Below are positions 17,489 to 26,614 of a stretch of 64,000 nt of DNA, piece after piece. Source of the DNA: Candidatus Leucobacter sulfamidivorax (GTDB taxonomy: Bacteria > Actinomycetota > Actinomycetes > Actinomycetales > Microbacteriaceae); the NCBI GenBank assembly GCA_016771945.1, contig QZLF01000001.1:186001-250000 (forward strand), in the 5' to 3' direction. Every line of letters begins with the position of its first letter. The first letter of the stretch is position 1. A model generated the notes under the pieces. That model was not told the origin of the DNA. It ran no database searches and worked only from the letters and a program-made list of their open reading frames with translations. The translations under genes and the position numbers were made by a program.

Positions 17489-18574
17489 ATGGTCTATCGA
17501 GTGCAAGGCGTGGTCGTGCGCGAGAAGAACGCCCCGGCGACGATCGAGACGATCATCGTGCCCGATCCCGGCCCGGGCGAGGTCGTCGTTGACGTGCTCA
17601 GCTGCGGCGTCTGCCACACCGACTACCACTACCAGCAGGGCGGCATCGGCGATGACTTCCCGTACCTGCTGGGCCACGAGTCCACCGCGCGCGTCGCGGC
17701 GATCGGCGAGGGCGTCACCGAGGTGGCGGTCGGGGATCGCGTGATCCTGAACTGGCGCGCGGTCTGCGGGCAGTGCCGCGCCTGCGCGAAGGGGCAGCCG
17801 CAGTACTGCTTCGCGACGCACAACGCGACGCAGAAGATGACGCTCGAGGACGGCACCGAGCTCTCGCCCGCGCTCGGCATCGGCTCCTTCGCGGAGAAGA
17901 CGCTCGTGGCCGCCGGCCAGTGCACGAAGATCGACGAGGACTCGGACGCGGCGGCCGTGGGCCTGCTCGGCTGCGGCATCATGGCCGGTATCGGCGCCGC
18001 GATCAACACCGGCGAGGTGAAGCGCGGCGAGTCGGTCGCGGTCATCGGCTGCGGCGGTGTCGGCACGGCGGCCATCGCGGGCGCGCAGCTCGCGGGCGCG
18101 ACCACGATCGTCGCGGTCGATGTCGATGACGCGAAGCTCGAGCAGGCGAAGCGGTTCGGCGCGACGCACACCGTGAACTCGCGGAACGAGGACGCGGTCG
18201 AGGCGATCCGCGCGCTCACGGGCGGTTTCGGCGCCGACGTGGTCATCGACGCGGTGGGCCTGCCCGCGACCTACAAGCAGGCCTTCTACGCGCGCGATCT
18301 CGCGGGCCGGGTGGTGCTCGTCGGGGTGCCGACCCCGGAGATGACGCTCGAGCTGCCGCTGCTGGACGTGTTCGGACGCGGCGGATCGTTGAAGTCGTCG
18401 TGGTACGGCGATTGCCTGCCGAGCCGTGACTTCCAGATGCTCATCGATCAGTACAAGCTGGGGCGGCTCGATCTGGACGGCTTCGTGACCGAGCGCATCG
18501 GTCTCGGCGATGTCGAGGAGGCCTTCGGGAAGATGGCCGGCGGCGGCATCCTGCGCTCGGTGGTCGTGCTGTGA
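17489..18574 (+). CDS. S-(hydroxymethyl)mycothiol dehydrogenase (formaldehyde detoxification)
   Basis: 361-residue zinc alcohol dehydrogenase. Catalytic zinc site: C/H in CGVCHTDYH and GHES. Structural zinc Cys cluster: [18 protein letters not shown] site: [10 protein letters not shown]. The length and sequence match the actinobacterial enzyme that oxidises the formaldehyde-mycothiol adduct, the mycothiol counterpart of glutathione-dependent formaldehyde dehydrogenase. The stop overlaps the start of a metallo-beta-lactamase-fold hydrolase by 4 nt, a common pairing for this enzyme. Confidence 0.93.
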   Translation: MVYRVQGVVVREKNAPATIETIIVPDPGPGEVVVDVLSCGVCHTDYHYQQGGIGDDFPYLLGHESTARVAAIGEGVTEVAVGDRVILNWRAVCGQCRACAKGQPQYCFATHNATQKMTLEDGTELSPALGIGSFAEKTLVAAGQCTKIDEDSDAAAVGLLGCGIMAGIGAAINTGEVKRGESVAVIGCGGVGTAAIAGAQLAGATTIVAVDVDDAKLEQAKRFGATHTVNSRNEDAVEAIRALTGGFGADVVIDAVGLPATYKQAFYARDLAGRVVLVGVPTPEMTLELPLLDVFGRGGSLKSSWYGDCLPSRDFQMLIDQYKLGRLDLDGFVTERIGLGDVEEAFGKMAGGGILRSVVVL

Positions 18575-19215
18575 CGGGGGAGCAGACGCAGTCCGCGCGC
18601 ATCGAGAACCTCGTCACGAGCGGGACCTTCTCGCTCGACGGCGGTACCTGGGAGGTCGACAACAACGTCTGGATCGTCGGCGACGACTCCGAGGTCATCG
18701 TGATCGACCCGGCGCACGATCCGGCGGCGGTTGCGGCGGCCGTCGGGGGACGCACGACGCGCGCGATCCTGCTCACCCACGGGCACGACGATCACATCCG
18801 GGCGGCGCGCGAGACCGCCGATCTGCTGGGCGCCCCGCTCTATCTGCATCCGGCCGACCGGATGCTGTGGGACGCGGTCTACGACGAGGCGCCCGATGCG
18901 CAGATCGCCGATGGCGATGTGCACATCGTCGCGGGCGTCGAGCTGACGGCGAAGCACACGCCGGGGCACTCGCCCGGCTCGGTGTGCTTCGTCGCGCCGG
19001 CGCTGAATGCGGTCTTCACGGGCGACACCCTCTTCCAGGGCGGGCCGGGGGCGACGGGCCGTTCGTACAGCAGTTTCGAGACGATCATCGACTCGATCCG
19101 CGAGACGCTGCTGACGCTGCCGGCGGAGACCGTCGTGCACACCGGTCATGGCGGCACGACGACGATCGGTACGGAGGCGCCGCATCTCCAGGAGTGGATC
19201 GACCGAGGCCACTGA
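18571..19215 (+). CDS. Metallo-beta-lactamase-fold hydrolase, partner of the mycothiol dehydrogenase
   Basis: 214 residues. The zinc motif THGHDDH (about 70-76), a downstream H in KHTPGHSPG and D in FTGDTL mark a glyoxalase-II-like hydrolase. Because it is coupled to the formaldehyde-mycothiol dehydrogenase, the likely job is to hydrolyse the S-formylmycothiol product and regenerate the thiol. Membership of the fold is seen; the substrate is inferred from the operon. Confidence 0.88.
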   Translation: MTGEQTQSARIENLVTSGTFSLDGGTWEVDNNVWIVGDDSEVIVIDPAHDPAAVAAAVGGRTTRAILLTHGHDDHIRAARETADLLGAPLYLHPADRMLWDAVYDEAPDAQIADGDVHIVAGVELTAKHTPGHSPGSVCFVAPALNAVFTGDTLFQGGPGATGRSYSSFETIIDSIRETLLTLPAETVVHTGHGGTTTIGTEAPHLQEWIDRGH

Positions 19216-19254
19216 ACGAGAAGGCGCGGCTTTCGAGTTCCGTACCTGCTCCAC

Positions 19255-19590
19255 CTACTCCGGCGGGAATACGCGCTTCACGACGCTCTGCATGTCACGA
19301 TCGAGGTCGCCGACGCGGGTCTCCAGCCGCTCGAGTCGACGGTCGACCTGCGCGAAGCGCTCGTCGACCTGTGCGAAGCGATCGTCGACCTGCTCGAAGC
19401 GGAGCACCATCTCAGTGCGCAGACCATCGAGCCGCGCGTCCATGGCCTCGAACTTCGCATCCAGCTTCGTGCTCACCGCCTCGAATCTCGCGTTCATCGT
19501 CCGGTTGAACGACTGCGTGACGATGGTCAGGATCGCGGCGAGCGCGGCGACCATCACTCCGATGATGGTCCACACCTGGGGCTCGGTCAC
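19255..19590 (-). CDS. Small membrane-anchored coiled-coil protein
   Basis: 111 residues: one N-terminal transmembrane helix (TIIGVMVAALAAILTIV), then a long heptad-patterned region with repeated RF(E/A)QVD units (FEQVDDRFAQVDERFAQVD). The preferred start is GTG 19590, with GAGGAG about 9 nt upstream; ATG 19599 is too close to that site. Similar small proteins are common next to phage and stress genes but have no established function. Confidence 0.65.
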   Translation of the reverse strand: MTEPQVWTIIGVMVAALAAILTIVTQSFNRTMNARFEAVSTKLDAKFEAMDARLDGLRTEMVLRFEQVDDRFAQVDERFAQVDRRLERLETRVGDLDRDMQSVVKRVFPPE

Positions 19591-19763
19591 TGCGATCATC
19601 TCCTCATTGTCGCCGATATGCGGTAAGACTGTCACGTCCAGCACGCGGAAAAACGCGGCCTTCAAAATCTGTGGAGAGCCCGGGGATTTTCCAGCACAGG
19701 CGTGCCTGTGGACGGCAAATAGCCATCACTTCCGCGGATGTCCGCATCCGGCAGCTCGCGGAG

Positions 19764-19776
19764 TAGGCTCTGCACC
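19764..19776 (+). promoter_or_regulatory. Leaderless-type -10 element for crcB
   Basis: TAGGCT at 19764-19769 is followed by 7 nt and the ATG at 19777, and no Shine-Dalgarno sequence is visible, which fits leaderless transcription. No fluoride-riboswitch consensus is recognisable in the gap 19591-19776. A small hairpin, CACAGGC-GT-GCCTGTG (19695-19710), is the only other structure seen. Confidence 0.5.
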
Positions 19777-20280
19777 ATGACCGCCGAGGGGAACGCACGC
19801 AAGAGCGCGATCCCCGCTCATCGGCAGCCGAAGCTCGTCCTGTACGTCTTCCTCGGCGGCGTGATCGGCGCCGCGGCGCGGGCGGGCCTCTCCCTCGCGC
19901 TGCCGACCGCCCCGGGCGGGGTCCCCTGGGCGATCCTCATCGCGAACCTCGTCGGCGCCTTCCTGCTCGGCGTGCTGCTGACGGCCATCGGCGTGCACGC
20001 CGTCGAGACGCGGGCGAGGCGCGAGCTGCGGCTGTTCGCCGGCACCGGCGTGCTCGGCGGCTTCACCACCTACAGCTCGCTCGCGGAGGGCACCGCCGAG
20101 CTGCTGCGGGGCGACGTCTGGCTGGGCGCGGCCTATGCGCTCGGCACCCTCGTGCTCGGCCTCGTCGTGGCCGTCATCGGCGTCCGGGCGGTCGAGTGGC
20201 TCGCCACCCGACGGGGCTGGGGCGGGCGCGGGAGCGGAGCCGGGACCGGCGCCGAGCACGCGGAGGGCGGATCGCAGTGA
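19777..20280 (+). CDS. crcB: CrcB/Fluc fluoride channel subunit 1
   Basis: 167 residues with four hydrophobic helices and the Fluc hallmarks GGxxGAxxR (GGVIGAAARAG) and GFTTYSS in the third helix. Fluc proteins are dimeric fluoride exporters. Actinobacteria often encode two different subunits that form a heterodimer, and the second gene starts here with a 4-nt overlap. The C-terminus has a Gly/Arg-rich cytoplasmic tail. ATG 19777 is preferred over the longer frame because of the -10 element placed directly upstream. Confidence 0.93.
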   Translation: MTAEGNARKSAIPAHRQPKLVLYVFLGGVIGAAARAGLSLALPTAPGGVPWAILIANLVGAFLLGVLLTAIGVHAVETRARRELRLFAGTGVLGGFTTYSSLAEGTAELLRGDVWLGAAYALGTLVLGLVVAVIGVRAVEWLATRRGWGGRGSGAGTGAEHAEGGSQ

Positions 20281-20645
20281 CCCTCGGCCTCTTCCTCCTC
20301 GGCGCGCTCGGCGGCGGCATCGGCGCAGCGCTGCGCTTCGTCATCGACGGGGCGGTGGCGCAGCGGTTCGGCACGCGCTTCCCCTGGGGCATCTTCGTCA
20401 TCAACGCGAGCGGATCGCTGCTGCTCGGCTTCATGATGGGCCTCGCGGAGTCGGCCCCCGACTGGGCCTTCTCCATGGTCGTCGGCCTGACGGGCGGGTA
20501 CACGACCTTCAGCACGGCGACGATCGACACGGTCCGGCTGCTGCGCGAGCGGCGCTACGGCCCGGCTCTGGCGAACAGCCTCGGAATGCTGGTCCTCACC
20601 GTGGTGCTCGCCATCGCCGGACTGGCGCTCGGCCGCGCGCTCTGA
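20277..20645 (+). CDS. crcB: CrcB/Fluc fluoride channel subunit 2
   Basis: 122 residues, GTG start within the GTGA overlap of subunit 1. The motifs GGGIGAALRF, NASGSLLLG and GGYTTFST match the family, and four membrane helices fit its length. It is expected to assemble antiparallel with subunit 1. Confidence 0.94.
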   Translation: MTLGLFLLGALGGGIGAALRFVIDGAVAQRFGTRFPWGIFVINASGSLLLGFMMGLAESAPDWAFSMVVGLTGGYTTFSTATIDTVRLLRERRYGPALANSLGMLVLTVVLAIAGLALGRAL

Positions 20646-20677
20646 CGCCCGCCTCTGCGCCGGCCAGAGAGCCGCCG

Positions 20678-21112
20678 CTATGCGTCGATCGCCTGCGGGG
20701 CGGCGGCCTTGCTCGCGACCGAGATCTTGCGCGGCTTCGCGGCCTCTGCGACGGGGATCTGCAGCGAGAGCACCCCGGAGTCGTAGCTGGCCGTGATCCG
20801 CTCGGTGTCGAGATTGTCGCCGAGTACCAGCTGGCGGCTGAAGACGCCGCGAGGACGCTCCGCCGCGAGCTGCTCCCCGACGCCCGCGAGCGCCGGACGC
20901 TCCGCCTTCACGGTGACGACGTTGCGCTCGACGTCGAGGTCGATCGAGTCGGGCTGCACACCCGGGAGGTCGAACTCGACGTGGAAGGTGTCGCCGTCGC
21001 GCCAGGCGTCCATCGGCATGACGCCCGGGTGAGCAGGGGTGCCGTCGCCCGTCAGCAGCTGTCGGGTCAGGCGGTCGAATTCGCGGAACGGATCGGTGGT
21101 GCGCATCAGCAT
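20678..21112 (-). CDS. Hsp20/alpha-crystallin small heat shock protein
   Basis: 144 residues. An N-terminal [12 protein letters not shown] segment is followed by the alpha-crystallin domain ([18 protein letters not shown] ... [12 protein letters not shown]) and a short C-terminal KPRKISV extension with an I-x-V-type motif. It acts as an ATP-independent holdase. It is divergent from an HspR-like MerR gene, which probably represses it through the repeats in between. Confidence 0.95.
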   Translation of the reverse strand: MLMRTTDPFREFDRLTRQLLTGDGTPAHPGVMPMDAWRDGDTFHVEFDLPGVQPDSIDLDVERNVVTVKAERPALAGVGEQLAAERPRGVFSRQLVLGDNLDTERITASYDSGVLSLQIPVAEAAKPRKISVASKAAAPQAIDA

Positions 21113-21151
21113 GGTGGTTCTCCTTCCTCAGCGTGGACGATTGCGGATCGC

Positions 21152-21191
21152 GTTGCATGATATATATTCAACGCTATAGATTTTTTATAGC
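21152..21191. promoter_or_regulatory. Two tandem inverted repeats with N7 spacing (HAIR-like operators)
   Basis: GTTGCAT-N7-ATTCAAC (21152-21172) is followed immediately by GCTATA-N7-TATAGC (21173-21191). The known HspR element is CTTGAGT-N7-ACTCAAG, so the first repeat matches it in spacing and in the TTG/CAA ends. They occupy the AT-rich centre of the divergent promoter between Hsp20 and the MerR gene. Confidence 0.6.
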
Positions 21192-21221
21192 ACGATCGAG
21201 AGAACACGGCAAGGGGCGCAC

Positions 21222-21554
21222 ATGGCGGAGCGGGACCGCGCGGAGCCGATCGACGGCCGCGGGCACGGCGGGGCTGCGCCGGATGCGGAGCACGCCGTCT
21301 ACAGCATCTCGGTCGCGGCCGAGCTCGTGGGCACGGGTGTGCAGAACCTGCGCATCTACGAGGCCCGGGGCCTGGTCGCGCCGCGTCGCACCGCGGGCGG
21401 TACCCGCCGCTACAGCTCCGCGGACGTCTCCCGGCTGCGCCGCATCGCCGAGCTGCTCGACGCCGGGCTCAACCTCGCCGGCATCGCCATGGTGCTGACC
21501 CTGCAGGACGAGAACTCCCGCTTGCGGGCCGAACGGAAGGAACGGAGACGATGA
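21222..21554 (+). CDS. MerR-family regulator, HspR-like
   Basis: 110 residues. The MerR helix-turn-helix region runs from about residue 26 (YSISVAAELVGTGVQNLRIYEARGLV), with the wing GGTRRYSSADVSRLRRI. It is followed by a short C-terminal helix and a basic tail. The pattern VGTGVQNLRIYE is typical of HspR, the actinobacterial heat-shock repressor. AAGGGGCGCAC precedes the ATG. It overlaps the next small gene by 4 nt. Confidence 0.88.
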   Translation: MAERDRAEPIDGRGHGGAAPDAEHAVYSISVAAELVGTGVQNLRIYEARGLVAPRRTAGGTRRYSSADVSRLRRIAELLDAGLNLAGIAMVLTLQDENSRLRAERKERRR

Positions 21555-21754
21555 ACCGCGACACCGATATCGACGCCGAGATCCCCGAGGTCGACCGCCT
21601 CGACCAGAGCCTTGCCGTGGAGCCCGAGGAGGGCGGACTGCCCGAACGGCCCGAGCCGCCGACCCAGTCGGCGAGCGAGGGCGACTGGCTCGATCAGCGG
21701 ATCGAGGTGCCGCTGGACGACTCCGAGGAGGACAGGGGAGCGGAAGAGATCTGA
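21551..21754 (+). CDS. Small acidic hypothetical protein
   Basis: 67 residues, strongly acidic (many Glu/Asp) and apparently without membrane or folded-domain signatures. Its ATG overlaps the stop of the HspR-like gene (ATGA) and GGAACGGAGACG lies just upstream, so it is probably co-expressed with the heat-shock regulator. No function recognised. Confidence 0.7.
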   Translation: MNRDTDIDAEIPEVDRLDQSLAVEPEEGGLPERPEPPTQSASEGDWLDQRIEVPLDDSEEDRGAEEI

Positions 21755-21787
21755 GCCTCCACCGCCTCCGTAGGCCGGCGCGGTCGC

Positions 21788-22786
21788 TCAGCGGGCCGCG
21801 ATCCGCCGTCTCGCTCGCAGTAGCTCGCCGGCCTTCACAGTCACGACGCCCGCCACGATGAGGGCGGCGCCGAGCCACTGCAGCGGGGTCGGGAGCACCG
21901 ACAGCAGGACGGCGGTCCAGAGGACTCCGAACAGCGGCTCGGAGTAACCGGTGAAGCTCGCGACCGTCGCCCCGAGACGCCGCGAGGCGGCGACGCCCAG
22001 AACGTAGGACAGGACGGTCGATATCAGCACCATGCCCGTCACGAGCAGCCACGGCGAGGCCACGACGCCGGCGACGACCGCCGGGGCGTCCGTAATCACG
22101 AACGGCAGCATCCCGGTCGCGCTGACCAGGATCAGCACGACCGCCCCGACCGCGAGCCCGAGACCCACGAACGGCAGCGGCGGGATGCCGTGGTCGCCCA
22201 TCGCTCCCGTCGCGTAGTAGGCGGCGACGCCGATCGCGGCCACGAGCGCGAAGGCGATGCCGAGCGGGTGCAGGCCGTCGCCCGTGACCACACCCGAGAT
22301 CACGGCCAGCCCGAGCAGCGCCAGCGCCGCCCCGAGCAGCGTGACCACGGAGGGCGCCACCCGCGTGCGCAGCCAGGTCCAGAGCATCAGCAGCACCGGA
22401 CCGGTGAACTCGATGAGCAGCGCGAGGCTCGGCAGGATGAACTGGACGGCGAGGAAGAAGGCGAGCTGCGCGCCCACGACCGCCAGCAGCCCGAAGAGCA
22501 GGATCGGTCGCCAGGCTGCGCGAACGAGGTGCCAGCGGCCGCGCAGCGCGATCGCCGTCGGCGCGGCGAGGATCAGGGCGGCGAGCACGATCCGCGCGGT
22601 GGCGGCCGCCCCCGCCGACCAGCCCGCGGAGAGCAGGGCGCTCGCGAAGATGCCGGAGAGGGCGAAGCTCGCGGCCGAGGCCACCGCGAACAGGAATCCC
22701 CAGAGGGCGAGCGTGCGCGATGCACCCACCGCGGCCACCTCCGAACCGTCACCCGAAGGCCGCGTGCCGCGGCCTTCAGCGAGCAT
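21788..22786 (-). CDS. EamA/DMT-family transporter
   Basis: 332 residues with about ten hydrophobic helices in two EamA repeats, the layout of drug/metabolite transporters. The conserved region near SLALLIEFTGPVLL resembles the RhtA-like exporter group. N-terminal ~25 residues are polar. Substrate unknown; amino acids or related metabolites are usual for this group. Confidence 0.88.
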   Translation of the reverse strand: MLAEGRGTRPSGDGSEVAAVGASRTLALWGFLFAVASAASFALSGIFASALLSAGWSAGAAATARIVLAALILAAPTAIALRGRWHLVRAAWRPILLFGLLAVVGAQLAFFLAVQFILPSLALLIEFTGPVLLMLWTWLRTRVAPSVVTLLGAALALLGLAVISGVVTGDGLHPLGIAFALVAAIGVAAYYATGAMGDHGIPPLPFVGLGLAVGAVVLILVSATGMLPFVITDAPAVVAGVVASPWLLVTGMVLISTVLSYVLGVAASRRLGATVASFTGYSEPLFGVLWTAVLLSVLPTPLQWLGAALIVAGVVTVKAGELLRARRRIAAR

Positions 22787-22892
22787 ACCCGGCGGGCGGT
22801 GATCGCGCTGGGATCGGAGCGGTCCGGAAGGTCCCCGGATCCCCGGATGCCCCGGCGCGGCCGGCGAGATCGTAAGGGCCCGGTCCCCTGTG

Positions 22893-24926
22893 CTACTCGC
22901 CCGGCTCCTCCCGATCCCTCTGCGGCTTCCGGTCCTGCCGGGGGTGCTGCCTCTCGCCCACGGTGAGCGAGGCGTCTCCGGACGCCGCGTGCTCCGGTAC
23001 GTTCTCGCCCCTCGGCTGGATGCGCCCCGGCTCGAGGGTGCGGCGCACGTCCTCGGCGGTGACGGTGTCGATCGGCCCCGTCGTCGCCTCGACGTACCAG
23101 TCGGTGAGCGCGGGGTCGTCGCTGTCGAAGCCGGCGCCCGCGCCCTCGTCGGAGGGGACCTCGCTCACGTCGAAGACGAAGTCGTCCCCGTACTCGTCGA
23201 TGCCGCGGCGCACGCCCTGGGCGATGGCGGCCCGCGCGTACTTGCGGCGGATGGTGAAGGGGTCGGTGCGCAGATCCTTCGCCCACGAGATCATGATCCC
23301 GATCACGACGAAGGCGAAGGGCAGCGCCGAGACCACCATGAGCGATTGCAGGCCCGAGAGCGTCGACTTGCCTCCGGCGAGCAGCAGCGCGATCGCGATG
23401 AGGCCGAGCAGCAGGCCCCACAGGATCGTGACCCAGCGCGACGGCTCGGGCCGCCCGCCCTGCGACATCGACGACATCACGATCGACGCGGAGTCGGCGG
23501 CGGTGACGAAGAAGATCACGACCGCGACCATCGCGACGATCGAGGTGATGAAGCCGAGCGGCAGCCGAGCGAGCAGCTGGAACAGCACCTCCTCGCTCGT
23601 GCCGCCGCTCTGCAGATCCTCCCCGTTCAGCGTCAGGAATATGGCGGTGCTGCCGTAGGTGACGAACCAGGCGATGACGATCGCGGAGGGCACGAGCACG
23701 ACGGTCGTCACGAACTCGCGCAGGGTGCGGCCTCGCGAGATCTTCGCGATGAACATGCCGACGAAGGGGGTCCACGACACCCACCAGGCCCAGTAGTAGG
23801 TGGTCCAGGCGCCGAGGAAGGTCACGGCCTCCTCGCCCTCGTTCGCGTTGAGGGCGAGCATGGCCCCGAGGTCCGTCACGAACTCGACGAGCGAGGTGGG
23901 CATGAAGTTGAGGATGAAGATCGTCGGGCCGGCGATGAGCACGAAGAGCCCGAGGGCGCCCGTCAGGAACATGTTGACGTTCGAGAGCATGCGTATCCCG
24001 CGCTTGACCCCGGAGACGGCGGAGGCGATGAAGAGCGCGGTGAGCAGCGAGATCGCGCCGATGAGGAACATGTTGCCGAGCGGGCCGATGCCGGTGACGA
24101 ACACGAAGCCGCTCTGGATCTGCAGCGCGCCGATGCCGAGCGACACCGCCGTGCCGAAGAGCGTCACGATGATCGCGAAGAAGTCGATGATGCGCCCGAG
24201 CACGCGGTGCGAGGATCCGGGGAAGACCGGCTCGAAGAGCGCCGAGATGAGCGGCGGCCGACCGCGGCGGTAGGCGCTGTAGGCGATCGCACCGCCGACG
24301 AGCGCGTAGAACGCCCAGGCGATGGGGCCCCAGTGCAGGATCGTCTGCGCCATCGCGGGCAGGATCGCCTCGTTCGTGCCGCCCTCGACGCTCTGGCTCG
24401 GGGCAGGATCGAGGAAGTAGGTCAGCGGCTCGAGCGGGCCGTAGAAGAGGAGCCCGATGCCGAGGCCGGCGGCGAAGAGCATGGAGATCCACGACATGGT
24501 CGAGAACTCGGGCTGCTCGTCGTCAGCTCCCAGCCGGATGCCGCCCGTGCGGCCGTAGCCGACGACCAGCATGAACAGCGCGATGGCGATGGCGAGCGCG
24601 CCGAACAGCCAGCCGAAGTTCGTCGTCACCCAGTTCAGCGACGCGGCTCCCGCCGCGGCGAGGCTCTCCGGCGCGGCGAAGGCCCACACGATCACGGCGA
24701 GGGTCACGGCGACCGCACCGGCGAGCACGACCTTGTTCGTCGGGAAGGTGACGCCGGTCTGCTCCACTCCGATGCCCGGGATGAGCCCGGGATGCGGGGT
24801 CCCGGGCGAGGCCGCCGCCCGCTTGATCGCGCTCTTCACGCGATCGCCGGGACGCGTCGGCGCCGCCCCGTCGGCAGGAGTTCCGGTCTCTGGTCGGTCG
24901 GCTCCTTCGGGGAGCTTCCTGGTCAT
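22893..24926 (-). CDS. BCCT-family betaine/carnitine/choline transporter
   Basis: 677 residues, with 12 hydrophobic helices and long hydrophilic N- and C-terminal tails. Family blocks are visible: SWISMLFAAGLGIGLLFYGP, HWGPIAWAFYALVGG and WWVSWTPFVGMFIAKISRGR. BCCT carriers import quaternary ammonium osmoprotectants with sodium or protons. The acidic C-terminal tail (~130 residues) may act in osmosensing. It stands alone on the minus strand. Confidence 0.95.
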   Translation of the reverse strand: MTRKLPEGADRPETGTPADGAAPTRPGDRVKSAIKRAAASPGTPHPGLIPGIGVEQTGVTFPTNKVVLAGAVAVTLAVIVWAFAAPESLAAAGAASLNWVTTNFGWLFGALAIAIALFMLVVGYGRTGGIRLGADDEQPEFSTMSWISMLFAAGLGIGLLFYGPLEPLTYFLDPAPSQSVEGGTNEAILPAMAQTILHWGPIAWAFYALVGGAIAYSAYRRGRPPLISALFEPVFPGSSHRVLGRIIDFFAIIVTLFGTAVSLGIGALQIQSGFVFVTGIGPLGNMFLIGAISLLTALFIASAVSGVKRGIRMLSNVNMFLTGALGLFVLIAGPTIFILNFMPTSLVEFVTDLGAMLALNANEGEEAVTFLGAWTTYYWAWWVSWTPFVGMFIAKISRGRTLREFVTTVVLVPSAIVIAWFVTYGSTAIFLTLNGEDLQSGGTSEEVLFQLLARLPLGFITSIVAMVAVVIFFVTAADSASIVMSSMSQGGRPEPSRWVTILWGLLLGLIAIALLLAGGKSTLSGLQSLMVVSALPFAFVVIGIMISWAKDLRTDPFTIRRKYARAAIAQGVRRGIDEYGDDFVFDVSEVPSDEGAGAGFDSDDPALTDWYVEATTGPIDTVTAEDVRRTLEPGRIQPRGENVPEHAASGDASLTVGERQHPRQDRKPQRDREEPGE

Positions 24927-25233
24927 GAGATGAACCCAATCCGGCGGCCTCCCGGCTGCCTCGTCGACTGCGGATGCTCATCGACGCTAACGGGCGAAGA
25001 GAGGTGCCCGCCAGTCGGCGCACACCCGGAACCGACGCCGGGCCTTCGGCATCCCGGCCCTGGACGGGGGTTTCATGCGTTACCGAAATGTGATGTTCGG
25101 GGCGCCCTCTGCGCGGAAGGCAGAGGAGCGCGGCGGCGGGCGCACTCGCGCCTCGGAGAGCGGCCGATCCGCCGCATCTCAGCGTCACTCCGGGGCCCTG
25201 CGGGTAGCATGTGCTGAGAAGGAGGGCGGAGCC
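24927..25233. other. 307-nt divergent intergenic region (BCCT / fhaA)
   Basis: No gene is supported here. A hairpin CCTCTGC-N7-GCAGAGG occurs near 25109-25129, and a TAGCAT -10-like hexamer lies about 25 nt before the fhaA start. The region should hold the promoters of the BCCT gene and of the large fhaA operon. Confidence 0.5.
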
Positions 25234-26085
25234 ATGGGCATACTCGACAGCGTCGAACGTGGGCTCGAGCGCGCCGTCAACGGCGCTTTCGCCCGCACCT
25301 TCCGCTCGGGCGTGCAGCCGGTCGAGATCGCCTCGGGGCTCAAGCGCGAGCTCGACATCGGCTCGGTGATCGTGGATCGCGACCGCGTGCTCGCCCCCAA
25401 CCGCTTCGTCGTGCGCCTCTCCGGCAGCGACGCCTCGCGCCTGGCCCGCATGGGCGGCACCCTCGAGCGCGAGCTCATCGACGTCGTCATGAAGCACGCG
25501 CGGCGCCAGGGCTACCAGCTGCTCGGCGAGGCCGACGTCGAGCTGCGGACCGACGAGTCGCTCGCGACCGGCGTGCTCGAGATCGACGCCTCGCAGGTCG
25601 AGAGCTCGGTCGACTGGGCCCCGGTCATCGAGGTCGACGGCGTGCAGCACGCACTGCGGCAGGGCACCACGGTCGTCGGCCGGGGCGGCGAGGCCGACAT
25701 TCGCATCGGCGACTCCGCGGCCTCGCGCCGGCACCTGGAGCTCATCTGGGACGGCCGGGCCGGCATCGCCCGCGACCTCGGCTCGACGAACGGCTCCAAG
25801 ATCAACGGCCAGCGCTTCCGCGAGGCGGCCCTCAGCCCGGGCACCGTCATCACGATCGGGCAGACGCCGCTGAGCTTCCAGCTGGTGCCCGCGCGCACCG
25901 CGCAGCCCCGCTCCGCCCAGGCCCGGCCCGCGCAGACACAGGCGCAGGCCCAGACCCCGCCTCCCCGGTCCGCCCCGCCCCGCGCGACGCCCCCCGTCCA
26001 GCCCCCCGCGGCCCGCCCGGCCGCCAGGCCGGCCGCGGACGCCGACGCACCCGGCATCGAGCAGGACTTCTGGAGAGGCCTGTGA
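25234..26085 (+). CDS. fhaA: FhaA: DUF3662 plus FHA domain protein
   Basis: 283 residues. The N-terminal ~125 residues are the FhaA_N domain (MGILDSVERGLERAVNGAFA). A Pro/Ala/Gln-rich linker follows the FHA domain (GRGGEADIRIGDSAASRRHLEL ... DLGSTNGSKINGQ). Phosphothreonine recognition by FHA connects it to the Ser/Thr kinases encoded downstream and to peptidoglycan control, as known for the mycobacterial homologue. AAGGAGGGCGGAG precedes the ATG. The next gene overlaps by 4 nt. Confidence 0.95.
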   Translation: MGILDSVERGLERAVNGAFARTFRSGVQPVEIASGLKRELDIGSVIVDRDRVLAPNRFVVRLSGSDASRLARMGGTLERELIDVVMKHARRQGYQLLGEADVELRTDESLATGVLEIDASQVESSVDWAPVIEVDGVQHALRQGTTVVGRGGEADIRIGDSAASRRHLELIWDGRAGIARDLGSTNGSKINGQRFREAALSPGTVITIGQTPLSFQLVPARTAQPRSAQARPAQTQAQAQTPPPRSAPPRATPPVQPPAARPAARPAADADAPGIEQDFWRGL

Positions 26086-26612
26086 GCGAACTCACCCTGC
26101 TGATCATGCGCATCGGCTTCCTGCTGCTGCTCTGGCTCTTCATCTTCGCCATCGTCTACGCGCTGCGCAGCGACCTGTTCGGCGCCCCGGTGCGGCGCCT
26201 GCCGGCCGGGGGCGGATCCGGAGCCGAGGTCGGCAAGCCCGTCGGAGGCCGCGCCGGGCCCGCGCCCGCGCCGGTCGTCACCCCGAGCGGAGGCGCCCTG
26301 CCGAGCGCCGGCGGCGCGGGCCCGGCGCGCAACCTCGTCATCACCTCCGGGGTCGCGGCCGGCACCTCGCTCCCGCTCGACGACGACTTCGTCACGATCG
26401 GACGCTCGAGCGACTCCTCCCTCGTCATCGTCGACGAGTTCACCTCCACCTACCACGCGCGGCTCAGCCGCGACGGCGAGCACTGGATGCTCACCGATCT
26501 CGACTCCACGAACGGCACCCGTCTCGCCGGCGCCCGCATCAGCGGCACGGTGCAGGTGCCGGTCTTCACCCCGATCACGATCGGCACGACCACCTTCGAG
26601 CTGAGGCCCTGA
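26082..26612 (+). CDS. fhaB: FhaB (FipA): membrane-anchored FHA protein
   Basis: 176 residues, GTG start. One transmembrane helix (IGFLLLLWLFIFAIVYAL), a Gly/Pro/Ala linker, then an FHA domain (IGRSSDSSLVIVDEFTSTYHARL, DLDSTNGTRL). The mycobacterial homologue links PknA phosphorylation to FtsZ/FtsQ. It lies between fhaA and pstP in the conserved order. Confidence 0.93.
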   Translation: MSELTLLIMRIGFLLLLWLFIFAIVYALRSDLFGAPVRRLPAGGGSGAEVGKPVGGRAGPAPAPVVTPSGGALPSAGGAGPARNLVITSGVAAGTSLPLDDDFVTIGRSSDSSLVIVDEFTSTYHARLSRDGEHWMLTDLDSTNGTRLAGARISGTVQVPVFTPITIGTTTFELRP

Positions 26613-26614
26613 GC

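Noticed and set aside
19591-19776. Possible fluoride riboswitch before crcB
   Set aside because: The known crcB riboswitch consensus is not visible and the -10 element abuts the ATG, leaving no leader RNA.
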